NCBI GenBank assembly: GCA_030762175.1
Contig: CM060843.1
Span: 25,921,001-25,985,000 of the forward strand
Length of the DNA: 64,000 nt
Source: Metallyticus violacea
Lineage: Eukaryota > Arthropoda > Insecta > Mantodea > Metallyticidae
Direction: 5' to 3'
The notes under the pieces were generated by a model. It was not told the origin of the DNA, did no database searches, and saw only the letters and a program-made list of their open reading frames with translations. Both the position numbers and the translations under genes were made by a program. The first letter of the stretch is position 1. Each line of letters starts with the position of its first letter. Shown here piece after piece: positions 11,100 through 25,146 of the stretch.

Positions 11100-13810
11100 T
11101 TCTACACGAAAATTGCGGAATGTAGGCTTCATAACATTACGGAGAACTGCATCATCCTCTGCTTATGAGAGGAACTAATTTCGTTGTGTTAGAAAATAAA
11201 ACATGTGAAGGCCATCTAACGCCCCAGGTATGTGGGAAGAAAATGCTAATTTTGTGAAGATCAGTAGAAGAAGGAAGCTGCTGCTGAAGATAATCCTTGT
11301 CTGCCATTTTACTCTATTCCACTAAATCTTATCAACTGTAGAATACTAAGAATTTCTCACATAATTTTTTAAAACTTCCGTACATAAATATTAAAAGTTT
11401 AAATTGAGTACCAAATCTTTACAAGCCCATGCAATAATCGAATTAGTGCCAAATGTATATAGTAAACAGAATGATCACAATTTTTGACAGAAATGTCTGA
11501 ATAACATTATTTTTGGGTCGATCCGGTATGGTATTTATGGTTTAATGAATCAGAAAGTCCGCAGCTATGAGTGTTTAACACTTAAACAATTATAAGTTAC
11601 ATTTACTCACCATTATCAAGCAAGAAGAGGCTGGAACTGCCTCCCTTAATTTTCCACACTTTTCTGGAAACAGATTACGAAATTAACCATTAGCTTCTAC
11701 AGTCTACTCTGAGAAATCGAAGAAATCTTTCCACGAAGGTTATCTTTCAGCTCATTTAATGTGTGTATATTTTGTATACTTTTTCCTTTTATGCCCCCCA
11801 GAGATAAAAATCGCAGCGGTTAAATGGTGTAAATCGAATGTATTTGCCATTGCAGAATTCTGTTCAAAAGTGGCGAACCTATGGCCAATTCAGGGGAAAA
11901 AAAAAAAAAAAAAAAAAACCTGCACATACCTATAACTATTAATTGTTTCTTATAAAAATAAATAGAACATGTTCTCTCGCCGCTGAAGGCTCACTACATT
12001 CCTATCTTTTGATCATGTAGGGGTTCTTCATGAAGCAGGTTAGATTTTTTTGAACTCCAGATCGATTGTTGTGTGAATGATTCTTCTTCCACCCTCTTAG
12101 GGGGAACCAAGATTCGCCCCTAAAGAAAATTAGATTACTATTAAATTCTCCTTCATACACACTACTCAAAATTCATTCACAAAATCTATTCTTGGTTGCA
12201 GGGTCAACCGATTTAGGTTATTTTATAGGGATTTAACCGCATAGCTTTGTAGCCCAATAAAGGACTATGAAATTACCGTTTGCTGAGAAATACGCCGAAG
12301 TGATTCATTAGAGGAACATTTCAGAGCATGTCCTAAGTTATCACTGTTGTCCGGCTCCCTGGCGTCTTTCAAGCGTGGGAACGGGCCCAGAACTGAAGAG
12401 TTCGGTGAGCTGCGGCCAGCCGCATTTGAAGCGGTTGTGCAAAGCAACATACGATCCAATAGTTATTTTGTAGGCAATAGAAGTTATATGAATGTTTGCT
12501 GGCAATTTCATGATGTCTTGATTTTGTAATAATCTTTTTATTATTCGTGGTATATTTCTTAATCTTGCTTGCTGTCTATGTGAAATAAACAACAGTGACA
12601 TATATTGTGGCATTTGTGACCTTTCTGAAGAGCGTCTAGAAGTTTCTCACAGAAATCAGCCTGAAGCTTCACAAATTTTGAAATAAAAGTAGAAATAGAA
12701 ATGCACTCGCTCCAATGTGAGAAGAATTATACATACTTTCTTATAATTCGCATCCCCACTATTTATACTTATGTTCTAATGTAAGAAGCAAGAATCAAAG
12801 GAGTGTTTAAAAGCATTTCGATCTTTTGAGACCGCTCAGCCGTTCAGCCTGAATTAAATGTTTAATTTTCTTTAGTTCGAGAGCAAACATTTCCCTTTCT
12901 TACAACAACGTTTGGACGTCGAAAAGCTGGTAAATGTGTTTTTATTATAGTTTCACTGAATTATCAGCTATATTTTTGAACAATCATAATAGAAATAATG
13001 ATTTATTAAATTCATATGAATAAGTATAAAATAATTTATAACAAAACATAAAGCTGTTTATTTAGAAGTTCAGAAAATTTGCTTTAGACGTATTACGCAT
13101 AACTTTGTTACACTTTTTACAATTGTCGTGTATAATTAAATATTTGTATTTTGCTTCAGGACTAGATTTGACGCAATAAAATGTTCGAATGTTTAACAAG
13201 TAAGTTATATTGTTTTATGTATATTTGTGATCAGGACTCAGTACGTATTGCATACTTTTCAGGGGCTCAAGTACTTAACTTATGAGTACGCTTTCAGATT
13301 CCGGAAGCTTTTGACCGAATCGTTCCGAGGGGATCTCATATGACTCCTCAATTCAAACCGCGATCTTCGATTTAGGAGTAGCAAGCAGGGAATGACACGA
13401 ATGTTTGTTAGGGGACTATGTGTGTGTGTGTGTGAGAGAGGGGGGATTGGAAGCAGAACGCGGTTGTTTCAAGATAGCTGTTATATAAATACATCTACTT
13501 ATTTAATGATCTTCGTATAATGGCGGTAGAGACTTTTTTACTGAATCTAAGCTTCTCGGGGCTAGAGGTAATCTTTATTGACTTTAAGTAATTTTCCTAG
13601 GGTATCTGCCTTTCGAGCGACCCAGAACTTAAACTTACTGTGAAAGTAATGTAATTATTGTAGTTCTTACAAACATATAATTTGTAGAATCGTAAAAATA
13701 GTATCTAGACACAACCACTATGCATTTTTTCCTGTAGTTAGAAAAAAATATTGGAAAAAATTGTTTTCAGAACACAAATAAAGGATATGAGATCCAATTT
13801 TAAAACATCA
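11100..13810. other. Intergenic, no gene seen
   Basis: A small GC-richer island at 12340-12450 carries overlapping short ORFs on both strands without recognisable motifs. There is a poly-A run at about 11900-11918 and a short TG/GA tract at about 13420-13442. No transposase or SINE could be supported. Confidence 0.45.
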
Positions 13811-13816
13811 GGTCCT

Positions 13817-13842
13817 GGGCCCCCCCCAAAAAGGGGGGGGGG
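13817..13842. repeat. C8-A5-G10 homopolymer hairpin
   Basis: A run of eight or more C is followed by five A and ten G. The two runs can pair as a short hairpin, and the G run may stack. Slippage-prone. Confidence 0.8.
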
Positions 13843-13849
13843 AAGAAAA

Positions 13850-15100
13850 AGAAATAAGAAGCCGTGGCTTTGTTAAAGGACGAAGTCATTTTTTTCTTCT
13901 TCTTTTTATCGCGTGGCCTCAAGGTGACACACATGTGATGTCACATCACAATGAAACAGAGATTCCGTACATATTCATGTATATCACGCAAACTTTATTA
14001 CTAGTTTACATGGGGTTGAAAGTAATACACCGCATAGCTATTATCGTTCCGTGACGGCAGCCCCTTCTGGTTTTATCACAACTTTTATATTTCATTTTAT
14101 TTGCAAGGCCGACTAAAGTCTTGAATTTTAAAGTAGAGCAGTGACCCTGACATTACTTTAATTTCCAATCAAATAATATACATTTTAGACATTGCTTTTA
14201 TTTCTTCTGAATAATATAAATTTCTGATTTGTTGTGAGGTAACACATTTCCATTTCATTTATTTAACTTGTATGTTTTATGCACTGTTCGATGTTAATAT
14301 TATTTGTCGTTTTCCTATGGAGTTTTATGTTACAGTCGGATTTTGTGTGTTGGGGATTTTTAAATTATTACCTGACAAATGCAATATTTTGTTAAAATGT
14401 ATTTATCAAGCAATCCATGTTGTTTTATTATTATGAGAAATTTGGTTAGGGTTATTTGTAAAGTTTAATGATTTCAATAATTGTATTGCTTGAAATGTTG
14501 CTTTCTTATTGTGCACATGCTTTCCAGTTGAATGAATGCATTATAATAATTATATTTCATCCTCCGTGTTATTCTAAACCGTTCAAGAAGCATCATACAT
14601 TATTGGGGACTTCAACCATCAGTTAGTTTCTTACATTCATATTCCTGGTGAATGCTAATGGGAGAGCACTATACTAAGGGATAGAGCGTTATTGACAAGA
14701 TTTAAGATAGTCGTTTTTGTTGCATTTTGTTGTTCGACTTCTATAATTGCGGGTACCTTTCAACGTAAATGTGCATAAAATGCGACGGCCACGTTGGACT
14801 TGAGAAGAAAACAAGAATCCTTTCACTCATGTCATGTCATTTACAGAAGATGAAAGTTGTGATGTTTCTTGTAAATAAAATGTATTTGACTTTTCAAAAG
14901 TCTAATTTAGAACCAGAATGACTTTAAATTTGTATCAAATCTTGTCTTGAGTTTAACTGAATCCAATTATTGCTCATTTCTGGAAAAAGTTGCCGAAGAA
15001 TTTCAACAATGCGATTGTGATTTTTGTGGACACATGGTACGGAATCATTGCAGCATAGACAGGTTGTGAAATTCACAATTTATATTTTCTTAGATAAATT
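13850..15100. other. AT-rich intergenic DNA, no gene seen
   Basis: No recognisable element, except that the last ~100 bp may belong to the hAT-like relic that follows. Confidence 0.45.
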
Positions 15101-15129
15101 ACTGGAAAACTTAAAAGCCATACTTTATG

Positions 15130-15600
15130 GGTTTGGATAAAGTAGACACATTCAATATAGATTATTCCAAAAACCTCATAAAAGAAGATGATTATGCAGG
15201 AAATGAGATCAAAGATGTGTATGAACTAAATAGTTCTGGAGAGTCTGTAAATTTAAATGAAATATATGAAGTTTTAGAATATATTGAGCAATAGATTTTC
15301 AGGAGTGGATTTGTAAGGGTTAGTACAATTCATGTTTGTTAACAAGTTAGGCGAAAATGATCCTCCAATTGAATTAGTAGATATACAGAGAGTATACTGC
15401 AACATTTTCATCGCATATTGCAGGTTGTGAGCGAAGCGCTATTTGCATGAATATTGTACAAACTGAAATTAGAAACCGCCTTTCAATAAGCATGCCGTTA
15501 AGAATTAATACTAAAGGACCTCTTCGTAAAGAATTTGATTTCTGCAGCACTTTTAATCTTTGGACTGCTCATAAGAACAGACGTATTTTAATATGACGTA
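15130..15600 (+). pseudogene. hAT-like transposase C-terminal relic
   Basis: A plus-strand frame around 15410-15590 reads AGCERSAICMNIVQTEIRN and later FNLWTAHKNRR. This matches the pattern of the hAT C-terminal dimerisation region (CER-F--MN-----R--L ... W------RR). The preceding acidic stretch (15130-15290) is open in one frame but not diagnostic. No TIR or 8-bp duplication was identified. Decayed fragment only. Confidence 0.45.
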
Positions 15601-15699
15601 AATTTAACAATAATTGATTTTGTAAACCTAGGTCTCAAGATTAATTTATTCAAACTAGCTAGAGTGCAGCAAGACTGGTTGAAACTTGGAAAGTAATAA

Positions 15700-18600
15700 A
15701 ATTTCTAAGCAAATGACATAGTTTGCGTTTCGGGAAACCCTATTCATTTTATCTCTTGCAGCAGTATTTTTTATACATATAATGGAGGTGTTTAATTAAA
15801 ATACGTAAAATATGTGGAGGGAAAGATTTAAAATAAAGGAAATTAATTTGAATGGGTGTATCAAATTTCAGGGGTAAATAATTTTTCCCTCTCTGGCGAC
15901 GATTTCCGCTGACTTACTGCTCCGACTATAGCTGGAATTTTTTTTATACGCAGATAACAGGGAAAGGGGTATTACACTGATTAAACTTGCGCTACACTCT
16001 CGCGGGAAACCTAGCAGAGTTGCACACTGGACCTTCTCCTTATGAACTTAACTCAAGACTGATTTCACTGGTCAGGCATACAGCCTTCACCCCTCAAGGC
16101 AGCGTCCGAGGGTGTATTTGTTAACAAAACAAAGGAACATGTTTTCCTGTCCTCAATTCAGCCGGCCTATTATCCCCTTGGTCCTGGGCTCTGGTTGCAG
16201 GCATTCCAGAGGACAACACAGTTTCCTAAAACAATTTGGTACTGCCCTCTGACTATAGGAAACACATATAAACTAGCAATTATTAATATCTAAAATAACA
16301 ATAACCTTACAGCTATGAATGTATATACAGATTACTTGATAATTATTAATTATTTTCTCATCGTTTATAGCCTGAACCAATTATTTCAGCTTCACTCTTT
16401 ATATAATTATTTATAATACTGCACAAACTTTGCAAAATTTTCACAAATATCATTTTCCATTTATGCATTTTGCGAAAAAAAAAAATGTTTTCTAACTTAA
16501 AAGTCTGGTCATCGTAAAGTTGCAACACATGCTTAATGCAAACTCGAGTCAATTTCCCGTATAAAGTAGTTCAAATGTTTAATTTTACATCTTAAAGCTT
16601 AATTATCTTAGCATCATATTTACCGTTCCATTCTAATATTTAAGCGTACATGATATTACTCGCATATCACTGTTGTTCTGTGTTTATCAAACTTTCACTG
16701 CTAATGTTGGTTAATGTCAGTGAGTTGTTTGTGGGAAACGATCTTCCCACGCAATGAGTACGCCAAGTGATTATTTACTCTGACAATAGCAAGCAGATTC
16801 AACCTGGCAGAAGCAAGCCCACAGGGTTTACGTGACATCGTCTAATTTGGCCTTCGGCAAGACAGCCTCAGTTTTCAGAACTTACGTCAGTAAATATAGA
16901 TAAAGTGGAAGAGCAAATATTTTCTAAGCTGCAAGAAGAACATAACGTGGTTACACGTGCGTGGAAAGAAATAGAAGTCCTGGAAAATAAAACTCGAGCG
17001 AGACTCTCTTACGTTACCGGCTCCTTTGTAACTTACAAGTTTATTAAATTGAAACTAAAGCAACCATGAGGAAGTTATTAACTAACCTTCGTACTCATTA
17101 TATCTGTCATATAAAACATTTATTTTACTCTATTAGTACTTATTAATTTCAAATGTGCAGCGTTTATTATATTTACTTCTGTGAAAACAAAACTTTAAGC
17201 AAAACAATTCTTTTCGATTATGGATTTAAATTGTAAACGAAAACTGTAAACATTTTTCATTTCTATATAAAAATAAGAGTACCTAAATCGTTTTACATAT
17301 GTAGAATGCACAGTGCCACAGAAGTGTATGTGGTTTGTAAAATGATATATTAATGGAATAGGGAAATCGCATCTAATGTTCAGAAAAAAAGTTTTAAAAC
17401 AGAAAATACAACTTTTACATAGAACTCTTTGCTCATTCGTTGTCAAATAGCATGCTTTGATACCTCCACACTTTTATTACCTCACATGTTACATTTAGTC
17501 TCCTGCTACGAAATTTCTTACCTATATTTCATTTTTTTGATGTACTTCTCTTTATATTATTTCTAGCATATGTAGCCCTTTGTAATCTCGGTTATCAGTT
17601 TTATATAATTTCATCATCAGTGAATTAAGTGGCATATGCTGATGTTGTCTGGACATCCATGCAAGTTTCTAAGCTCTGGAGAAGCTTGTGTGAGCTTGCT
17701 CGCTTGCATACGTCTACTTTAGGCTTTTGTTTGCTCCTTTTGTTATCAATTTCCAATCCCAACGTAATTTTCATTGTTCTCATCTTTTGTATATTCTTAT
17801 ACGAAGCACAACTGCACTCCTAAAGTGGTTCTTCATTTTATGTGTTTCCTTCACTCTCTTTTTTCATATTTTTTTCTTTTAATATTATTTTCTTTCGGCC
17901 ATTCTAAGTACTGATTAGGATCACTAGCAAATTGACACATAGCACTAGCATGAGCTCAAAAATCACGAACATTTATATCTTTATAGCAATACCTCGCTTA
18001 TAAATATGTTCCAAAACAATAAAAGATAAGATTTGTTTTTAAATATTACGTTAAAACCTTCAAATACCTCAAGAGAATGCGTATGTTCAAAAACAAACTA
18101 CAAACATCATCGATCTCAACAACTCGCGACAACTGCATGGCTAAAATACAACTTAGTTCTAATACATGCAGCAGGAAATTCGCTACTAGAGAACGCCAGC
18201 TACAGTAGTAATGCTGGTAGCACGAAATGCCTACTCCGTAACTGCGCCCTGCCGCTAACCCGGCTCGGAAGTTGTTGCTAACCGAAATACTTTTGTTAAC
18301 GGCAGACCATCACTCAGTTGTGTGTGGAGCTACTTCCCCTCCGCACTGTATAAAACACAAACATAAATAGAAATGAAAATAATATAAAAGATACAACAGA
18401 AAACAGAACATATGGAACGGAATATTTCCCTTCTCACATCAAGAAACCCTCGGGTAAACATGATGGTTATAGCTAAAGGAGATTCTTATCAAAGCTACAA
18501 AGATAGTATACAGATGAAATTGATAAGTGTCATCCCAAAATCGCATGGCCACGAGCAAGGTATATTTTGATCAAGCACATTTTAAGAGTATTTTTCATCT

Positions 18601-19100
18601 TTTAGGTTGGATTTTCTTGATAACATTGTTACAAGGGACGAGAGGAAATGGGGGAGATGTTTTGTCCTTCCTAGTCATAAACTCTTACCCAGCATTTTTC
18701 ATTCTCCTCCTGCAATAATTACAGTGACCTTGAAGTAAACATCAAGTCTTTTTTCTCGTACTCGAACAAAGGACCTTTTGACTGTTTTCCCCCTCAGCAA
18801 AAATAACACACACTTTCTTTTCAAAATAGCACAGGTTACGGCATGTCTTCTTGTTCAGAGATTGAGGAAAATTCATTTTTAGGTCAACGACATGGGCGTA
18901 ATCTCGCGCTACCAAGCAAAGACAGGCGCGAAAGGGAATGTCAACAAGAAAATTCTTTAATGTATTTGCGCAATGGACAGCTAATGAAAGTTGTAGCGGT
19001 TTCGGTTTAGTTAAGCTACCAAAAGTACTAGATTCAGACTCGAAACGCATTGTGGTGACCAAAGGACCGACCGGAAACAAAATTACCAGGAAGAACCGAT
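15700..19100. other. AT-rich intergenic DNA, no gene seen
   Basis: Scattered ORFs of 60-140 codons (for example on the minus strand at 18742-19155) show no recognisable motif or family. Nothing further supported. Confidence 0.45.
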
Positions 19101-19104
19101 ATCT

Positions 19105-19260
19105 GACAGTTTGTTTAGTTGATTTTCGGCCGTGACAGTTTTTGACATCCGGCAAAGAGAGTTATAATGAAAATGGCCGTGATAGTTTTTTTTTTTTTTT
19201 TTTTTTTAGTTGATGTTCGGCTATGACAGTCTGATATTCGGCAGAGGAGACTGGAGAGCG
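19105..19260. repeat. Imperfect tandem duplication with poly-T insertion
   Basis: Two copies of a ttagttgat-ttcggc-atgacagt ... atccggca/attcggca block lie about 90 bp apart, with a long T run (about 19188-19207) between them. Confidence 0.5.
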
Positions 19261-19269
19261 TGAATTACA

Positions 19270-20500
19270 ATAGTGTTTATAGGAGTGTTCTGCAGCAGTG
19301 TTTAAGTGCCCGAAGCATCTCAGTGTAGATAGATTGCCGAATCGGATGATTAAACTTTGCGTTTCTCGATCAGCGTAAACTAACATTATCAGTCTGACTA
19401 TCCCATACGACAACTGTATTACCTTACCAAGGAGAATTTAGACAGATATGTCCCGGTGTAAGCGAACTCTGATCGTATCAACATAGGACTTCTAACCCCG
19501 CTTTATTGTGCCGTCAAAACAGTCAAGGCTTCCTTTCGACGATCTTTACAAGCTAATACTTGCAGTGAGTGTAAATGAACAGAAAATAAAACTCTTTAGT
19601 GGACTTTACGAACTCTGTCTCATATGAAGTCATGTTACCTGTGAAATGTTTTTGCAAAAAGACCAGCTTACTGAGTCTTCATAGCCGAGGATCAAGAAGA
19701 AGAGGACATCACATTACTGTCCAAACAGAGAGATGAGAAGGAGAGGAAGAAATCGAAGCTGCAGGGACCAGGTCGTCGGAGTCAAACTACCAAATCAATC
19801 TTCAACACCTAGACTTCCTCATCCCCCGCACTCATCTAAATAGCAGCAGTCCACATTCCCGGACTAGCTTAAGGAATTAAGGACTTGGCTAATTTTCTAC
19901 CCCAACAAATATTAAATCCGGCTCCTTATAGCGCCCCAACCTTGGCGTTAACTTAATCCCTTATATATTCGTGATTAAACTGCTCCATAGCAACTAAGCA
20001 ACAACAAAAATATATTTATAAAAATAAGGTTATTAAATTTAATAATAGTACGGGAAGGAGGAGTTTTTGTAGGCAAGGATAGCAGCATTGCAAGACTTTG
20101 TTCAGTGATAGCCTAGAGCAATATCCTCAGCATCAAAACAGTCGATTGTTACGTCGCATGGTGATGCAAGAGTTTCTGTCGCCTCTAACTTTATATTTGG
20201 TGCTTTCGCTCTAGTTTGATGTTTGAGGTAAGCAGTTGGTTAATCTGGAATTTAAGTAGCATGCCATTAAATTACTACTTGTTACGAGACAATATGAGTT
20301 TAACATCTTGCACCATGACTATTCAGAGTGAAACTGCTGTAATGGCTATGGATGGGGCAATAGAAGCGACCCCTGCTGCATCTAAATATTCCAGATACTT
20401 TCTTAAATACATACAATTTGAATGCAGAATAATTTCGATTATAACATAGTAATGTCATTTAACATACCATCCAAGTACAGATGCCGAGGACTCGTGTTAG
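19270..20500. other. Intergenic, no gene seen
   Basis: No coding or structured element recognised. The 77-codon ORF at 20216-20449 has no recognisable motif. Confidence 0.4.
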
Positions 20501-20505
20501 AATTG

Positions 20506-20590
20506 GAAGAGAAGAGAAGAGAGGAGAGGAGAGGAGAGGAGAGGAGAGGAGAGGAGAGGAGGGGAGGGGAGAGGAGAGGAGAAGAGAAGA
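20506..20590. repeat. (GAGGA)n pentanucleotide microsatellite
   Basis: An almost uninterrupted purine tract of GAGGA units with a few substitutions. The Arg/Glu-rich ORF across it is an artefact. Confidence 0.95.
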
Positions 20591-20599
20591 TACGCTGTG

Positions 20600-21900
20600 G
20601 CACGCAGACTTAATATTTAGGAAGCTACATTAAGGAAAAAAACTTAAAGTTAGCTTTAATATGAGATCCAGCTAAGGGCATAAAAGAGTATTTAATACAG
20701 TGAAAGAAAAGGAAATTCATCTTCATTTATTATATTTAGCAAAATTATTTCATGGTGTAACGCTTAACTGCAAGGCCAAAAATTAGCTGGGAAAGACTGA
20801 AATCCCCCACTTACCTTAAGAAAACCCAAGGTTACTTTCAACAACAGAATTCTACCTTTTTTGAAGAATTTTACAAATTTAGAAACTTATCATGGAAAGT
20901 ATGAAATGTAGTAACTTCTCTTCCTTGTGAGCCACTACTGCCGCTGAGAAATATTCCATTATTAACAGGAATTCGATTTTGAAGAATAATTTTGAGAAAA
21001 GTGAGCAAATTCTCCGGAGTTCCTTCACTACACGTCTATAAAACTGTGTCACTCACTAACTGCAGATTATTCGTGATGTAACAGCGAAGTTTTTGCTTGT
21101 TATTTATGTGCTGTGTAATGTAAAAATGCAATCTGTATTTATGAGTACTATGAGAGATATTCTTACCACTCATGTTATATTTCCTGGTTTTACGTGGGGA
21201 CGATCAGATAGCATTTATGAAATAACAAAAATGACTCAGGATAGACATTTGTGCATGAACCAAGTGACAAGAACAAGAAGTGTAATTTCAAAGAAAGATT
21301 AGCACATTTCATTAGCATAAATAACACATCAAGAATGCCTGCTGTACACCATATGGCAAAAAGCATGATTATTCAACGAAACAATGCCGTTCTTGTATAT
21401 ATGTGATGTGAAGGCAATGTGTTACTGTTGTTCAGAAGAAGGCCTTCTCAATTATCCTAAAATATCCAAGCCACTTTATGGTACGTAGATCACACATATC
21501 ATATAAATAAATGCAAGTGTTATATTCCAATGAGGACGCATTTTGATCCGGTGGAAGAAAGTATTATTTGAGTCTCCTAGAAGAATTCAATTTTTTAAAA
21601 AATTAATAATAATACATCGCCAGAAGAGATATGCTAGGAAGGACTTTGCAGTAGTACACAATATTGTGCAAAAAACTCGATGGTTTTATACCTGTCATCA
21701 AAGAACTTATATCTCTTCAACTTAAACATGTTAAGTAACAGTGAGATACAAACGAGTCGGATTACATCTCTGACAATTTAGATTTAATTAAAATACTTGA
21801 AAACGCAGAACTCACTTTGCCAGAAACAATTTAAAAATTCATAAAATGCATAGAAAACAGCATAAAATTTAAAATGTATTGCAAGTCCAATACATTAATG
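20600..21900. other. AT-rich intergenic DNA, no gene seen
   Basis: No recognised coding signature. Short ORFs at 21093-21302 and 21543-21725 are unremarkable. Confidence 0.45.
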
Positions 21901-21911
21901 ACGTTCCATGG

Positions 21912-22197
21912 CGTAGTGGTAACCATACTTGCCTTCTAAACTCAAGATCGTAGGTTCAAACCCGGCCAGGATCGGTGGATTTTTTCGGGTGTAAAACTCC
22001 TAAGTATGGCTTCCTTCGGAAGGAAAGTATAGCCGTGGGTCCCGCGTCGTAAATTTACGGCACGAAAAATAACCTCAAGCCTGAAAGAAAAGACCTCTGA
22101 GTAAAATTTGCCGGCCGTTTCACGCCTTGAATTGAATGGGACGCTGATGACCTGTGATGTTAAAGAGCGTCCGTAAATAAATCAAATCAAAAAATAA
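21912..22197 (+). mobile_element. SINE-A copy 5 with 8-bp target duplication
   Basis: Plus-strand copy beginning within the A box and continuing through a B box (ggttcaaaccc), body, 3' hairpin and an A-rich tail. It is flanked by the direct repeat gttccatg (21904-21911 and 22198-22205), a plausible target-site duplication. The first bases of the head are missing. Confidence 0.9.
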
Positions 22198-22205
22198 GTT
22201 CCATG

Positions 22206-22985
22206 CTGTCAGGTTGGCTTATTGTGGTGTGTTATTTCCAGCGAGTACATAAAATCGCTTTTTGTAATTAATTATAATTAAAAGTTGTCATCAATCTCTT
22301 CGTTTAATTCTTCGGCAGTTAACAAGACAGTCTAAATTATCTCTTATGAGTAAAGCACATTATTTATATATTACATAATTAGACATTGTTTATTTTTTCA
22401 TAATTTTATAACACATTAAATAGTTTAGTTTTAGTATCTAAAAATCTGAACTCTAGTGCGGTTAGTTATAGCTGTATTAAATCAGTTTTTGTTTTATGAA
22501 GTATGAACAATATTCTATAATAAAAAGGTATAATATACAATAGAATTACCATAGTCAAACCACTATAAATTGTCACTTGAATGTTCTGATTCAAATTGGC
22601 TGTTATGGCTACTAACAAACGATTTCTAGACACTCTACTTTTTAAACCATATTACATGAAAATGTCGTTTTAGAAGTCAAATATAAGCGAAAAGACTTAA
22701 AGGGTAGCAATACCCATGAGTGCTCTCAATTGAGAAATAGTGGTTCGCTGCTCCAAGGGAGGGTCGAGCTAGTGTGACTTCATAAGGGAACCAAACCCCT
22801 TCCTCGACGTAAGAGCTTACTCCTCTTTATACAACCTATGGTGTGGTAAAACTATGGCTGCGTAGAGTAAATAGAAGTGTCATGAAAAAGGGAGGAGCAA
22901 TTTATTTGTTGTGCAGAAGGTGAAAATGTAAGAGGTTCAGAAGTTTACTACGAATATCAAAATTGAATACCCAGAGGCATTATTA
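22206..22985. other. AT-rich intergenic DNA, no gene seen
   Basis: Nothing recognised. Confidence 0.4.
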
Positions 22986-22989
22986 CACA

Positions 22990-23755
22990 TATCATACTGA
23001 TTCGCCAAAGCACTAAAACTATGCTGGAACAATTATGTGAGCATAGCAAAATTGTAGCATTGTCACTAAACAAACTGAAGTCACGGACCTGAAACCCCAA
23101 TAAAAATAGATGGAACAGTCCTCACATATGTGAACATATACCTAGGACAACAAATTTCCTTCCATAATAAAATGGAAAAAGAAGTGCAAAGAAGGATCTC
23201 ATTAATCTGCAGAGCATTTTGAGGCCTTAAGTTTATATTGTTAGACCAAACACTAACAAAGAAAATTAGATTCCAGACGTTTGAAACCTGTACGTACCCT
23301 GTATTACTATATAGGTGCCAGAAAAACAAAAGAATAATATTCAAATATGCCAATGAAAAACGCAACGCCAGATCCTAGGAATAACTTTGAAGGACAAAAT
23401 ACCTATAGTATTAATAAACCAGTTATCTCAGACAACAAACATCGCACAAATAACTACCAGAAGCAAATGGCAATGGAATGGTTACGTCGCAAGAATGCAG
23501 GATAATAGATAGACCTACAAGATGTCCATGTGGAACCCCCGGATAGGAAAAAGGACACAAGGTAGATCCAGAAGAAGATGAACAGACCTCCACAAGGGTC
23601 ATGCAGGTCCAGATTGGTCAAGAGAAGAAGGGGAAAAGAAAAATGGAAATCTCTCGAGAAGCAACTAGTGCAGTGAGAAATGGAGTAACCAAAGAACAAA
23701 TCAGTCAGAGTGTCTTAAACAGCATACGAACAACTAGCGTGGAATAGCTCACCAC
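22990..23755 (+). pseudogene. RTE-like LINE reverse transcriptase C-terminal fragment
   Basis: Across two plus-strand frames the sequence reads TYVNIYLGQQISF, MEKEVQRRISL, GLKFILLDQTLTKKI, FQTFETCTYPVLLY, then LGITLKDKIP, KWQWNGYVARMQD, RIGKRTQGRSRR and DWSREE. This is the characteristic order of the thumb and C-terminal tail of RTE-type LINE polymerases (YLGQ, LPVLLYG, GI-L-D-IPN, KWQWAGHIARM, GRP--RW-DD). Several stops and one frameshift are present. The catalytic palm is absent, as expected for a 5'-truncated LINE copy. The minus-strand ORFs here are shadows. Confidence 0.8.
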
Positions 23756-23759
23756 ATTA

Positions 23760-24875
23760 GGAAAAAGCCAGCTTTGCCTATTTGTTAGGAGACCTTCACC
23801 CTTATGGGATACAATAGGCTACTTTAATCTTTATGTTTATCATTAGAATATAAGATAAGTAATATTTATTCATTTCTTGTTCAGTATTAAAATATAATGT
23901 ATAATTAAACATTATAAATCGTTATACGATAAATTTAAATTACTAATTACAATCTGAATTAACATTTTCAAGTTCTTTGTTTACATTTTTTAGAAAATTT
24001 TTGCAATCCCAGTGTAGTTACAATCATACCAATAACGAAAATGTCTTTTAATATAGGCTTTTGAACAATATTAAGATATATAGTTCATTAAAATTGACGT
24101 GAATTTTGTAAATTTCAGGAGAAAAACTTATTACTTCGATCATTTAAACATGGACACTAAGTACATTAAAATAGCCTATAACAGGGGAAAAGGTTATGAT
24201 TTAAAGCTATATTGCTGTTGTTTTAACATATTAAGGTTTTTTTATTTAGAGAAGTCCTAAAATATAAACAGAGCTCTTTATTGCTATAAAATGTTCCATT
24301 GCACACAAACAGTTGCACTTGCCAAAAAATGAGAACTTAATTTCAATATTTTATTATGCATTTACTAGTTTATATTTGCAGCAGAATAAGAATTATTTTG
24401 TAACTAGCGATTCCAAGTTTGTCAAATAATAAAACTACATCAAAAGTAATGCTTGCGCTTAAGTAAGGCAATGAGCACAAAACCTGTTCTTGAAAGTGTT
24501 TTTGACTTCCAGGATGCTGCACAGCCCTCCTTTACTTTGTTACTGGACAAGCCTTCATGCTCTTTTTTTCTTACTGGAATTAAGGCGACAGCTATGCAAC
24601 TGTTTATTTATATTACATTGATATGACCACGCTATGAGTCTGGTGCATAAGAGCTCGCTTAGGAAAACAACGTTATCCATTTCTAGTACATGTTTAATGC
24701 TAACAGAGATCGGGTGTGGAAGTGAAAGTAAATACTTTAGTTTGTCCTTTGTTTATTAATTAAGGTATCTTTTGATATTATTAATGCCATGAGAAATCAG
24801 AAATATTCATGTTTTCTGCTCAATCTTAGATATACGAAAGTAACTGACAACGCTGCAGAAATGCCATATATATTG
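23760..24875. other. AT-rich intergenic DNA, no gene seen
   Basis: Very AT-rich, no recognisable element. Confidence 0.45.
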
Positions 24876-24877
24876 TT

Positions 24878-25146
24878 GTTTTGTTTTATTTACGGACACT
24901 CTTTAACATCTCAGGTCTTCAGCGTTCCATTCAATTAAGGGCGTGAAAAGGCCGGTAACTTTTGCTCAGAGGCTCCTTCTTTCAGGTTTGAGGTTCTTTT
25001 ACGTACAGTAAATGTACGAAACGGGATCCACAGCTTTATTTCCCTTCCGACGGAAGTCATACTTAGAATTTTTAGGCTCTAAAAAAATCTATTGACCCTG
25101 GCCAGGTTTGAACCCGCGATCTTGGGTCTACGAGACAAGGACCGAC
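24878..25146 (-). mobile_element. SINE-A copy 6, head partly deleted
   Basis: Minus-strand copy with tail, body and B box (ggtttgaaccc complement, near 25110). The anticodon and A box part of the head is deleted, leaving the acceptor-like gaccga directly after the anticodon-loop sequence. Confidence 0.85.

Noticed and set aside
13315..13392. Possible minus-strand SINE-A fragment (caattcaaaccgcgatctt ... ggag)
   Set aside because: Only about 35 bp resemble the SINE head. No body or tail follows. Too short to support.
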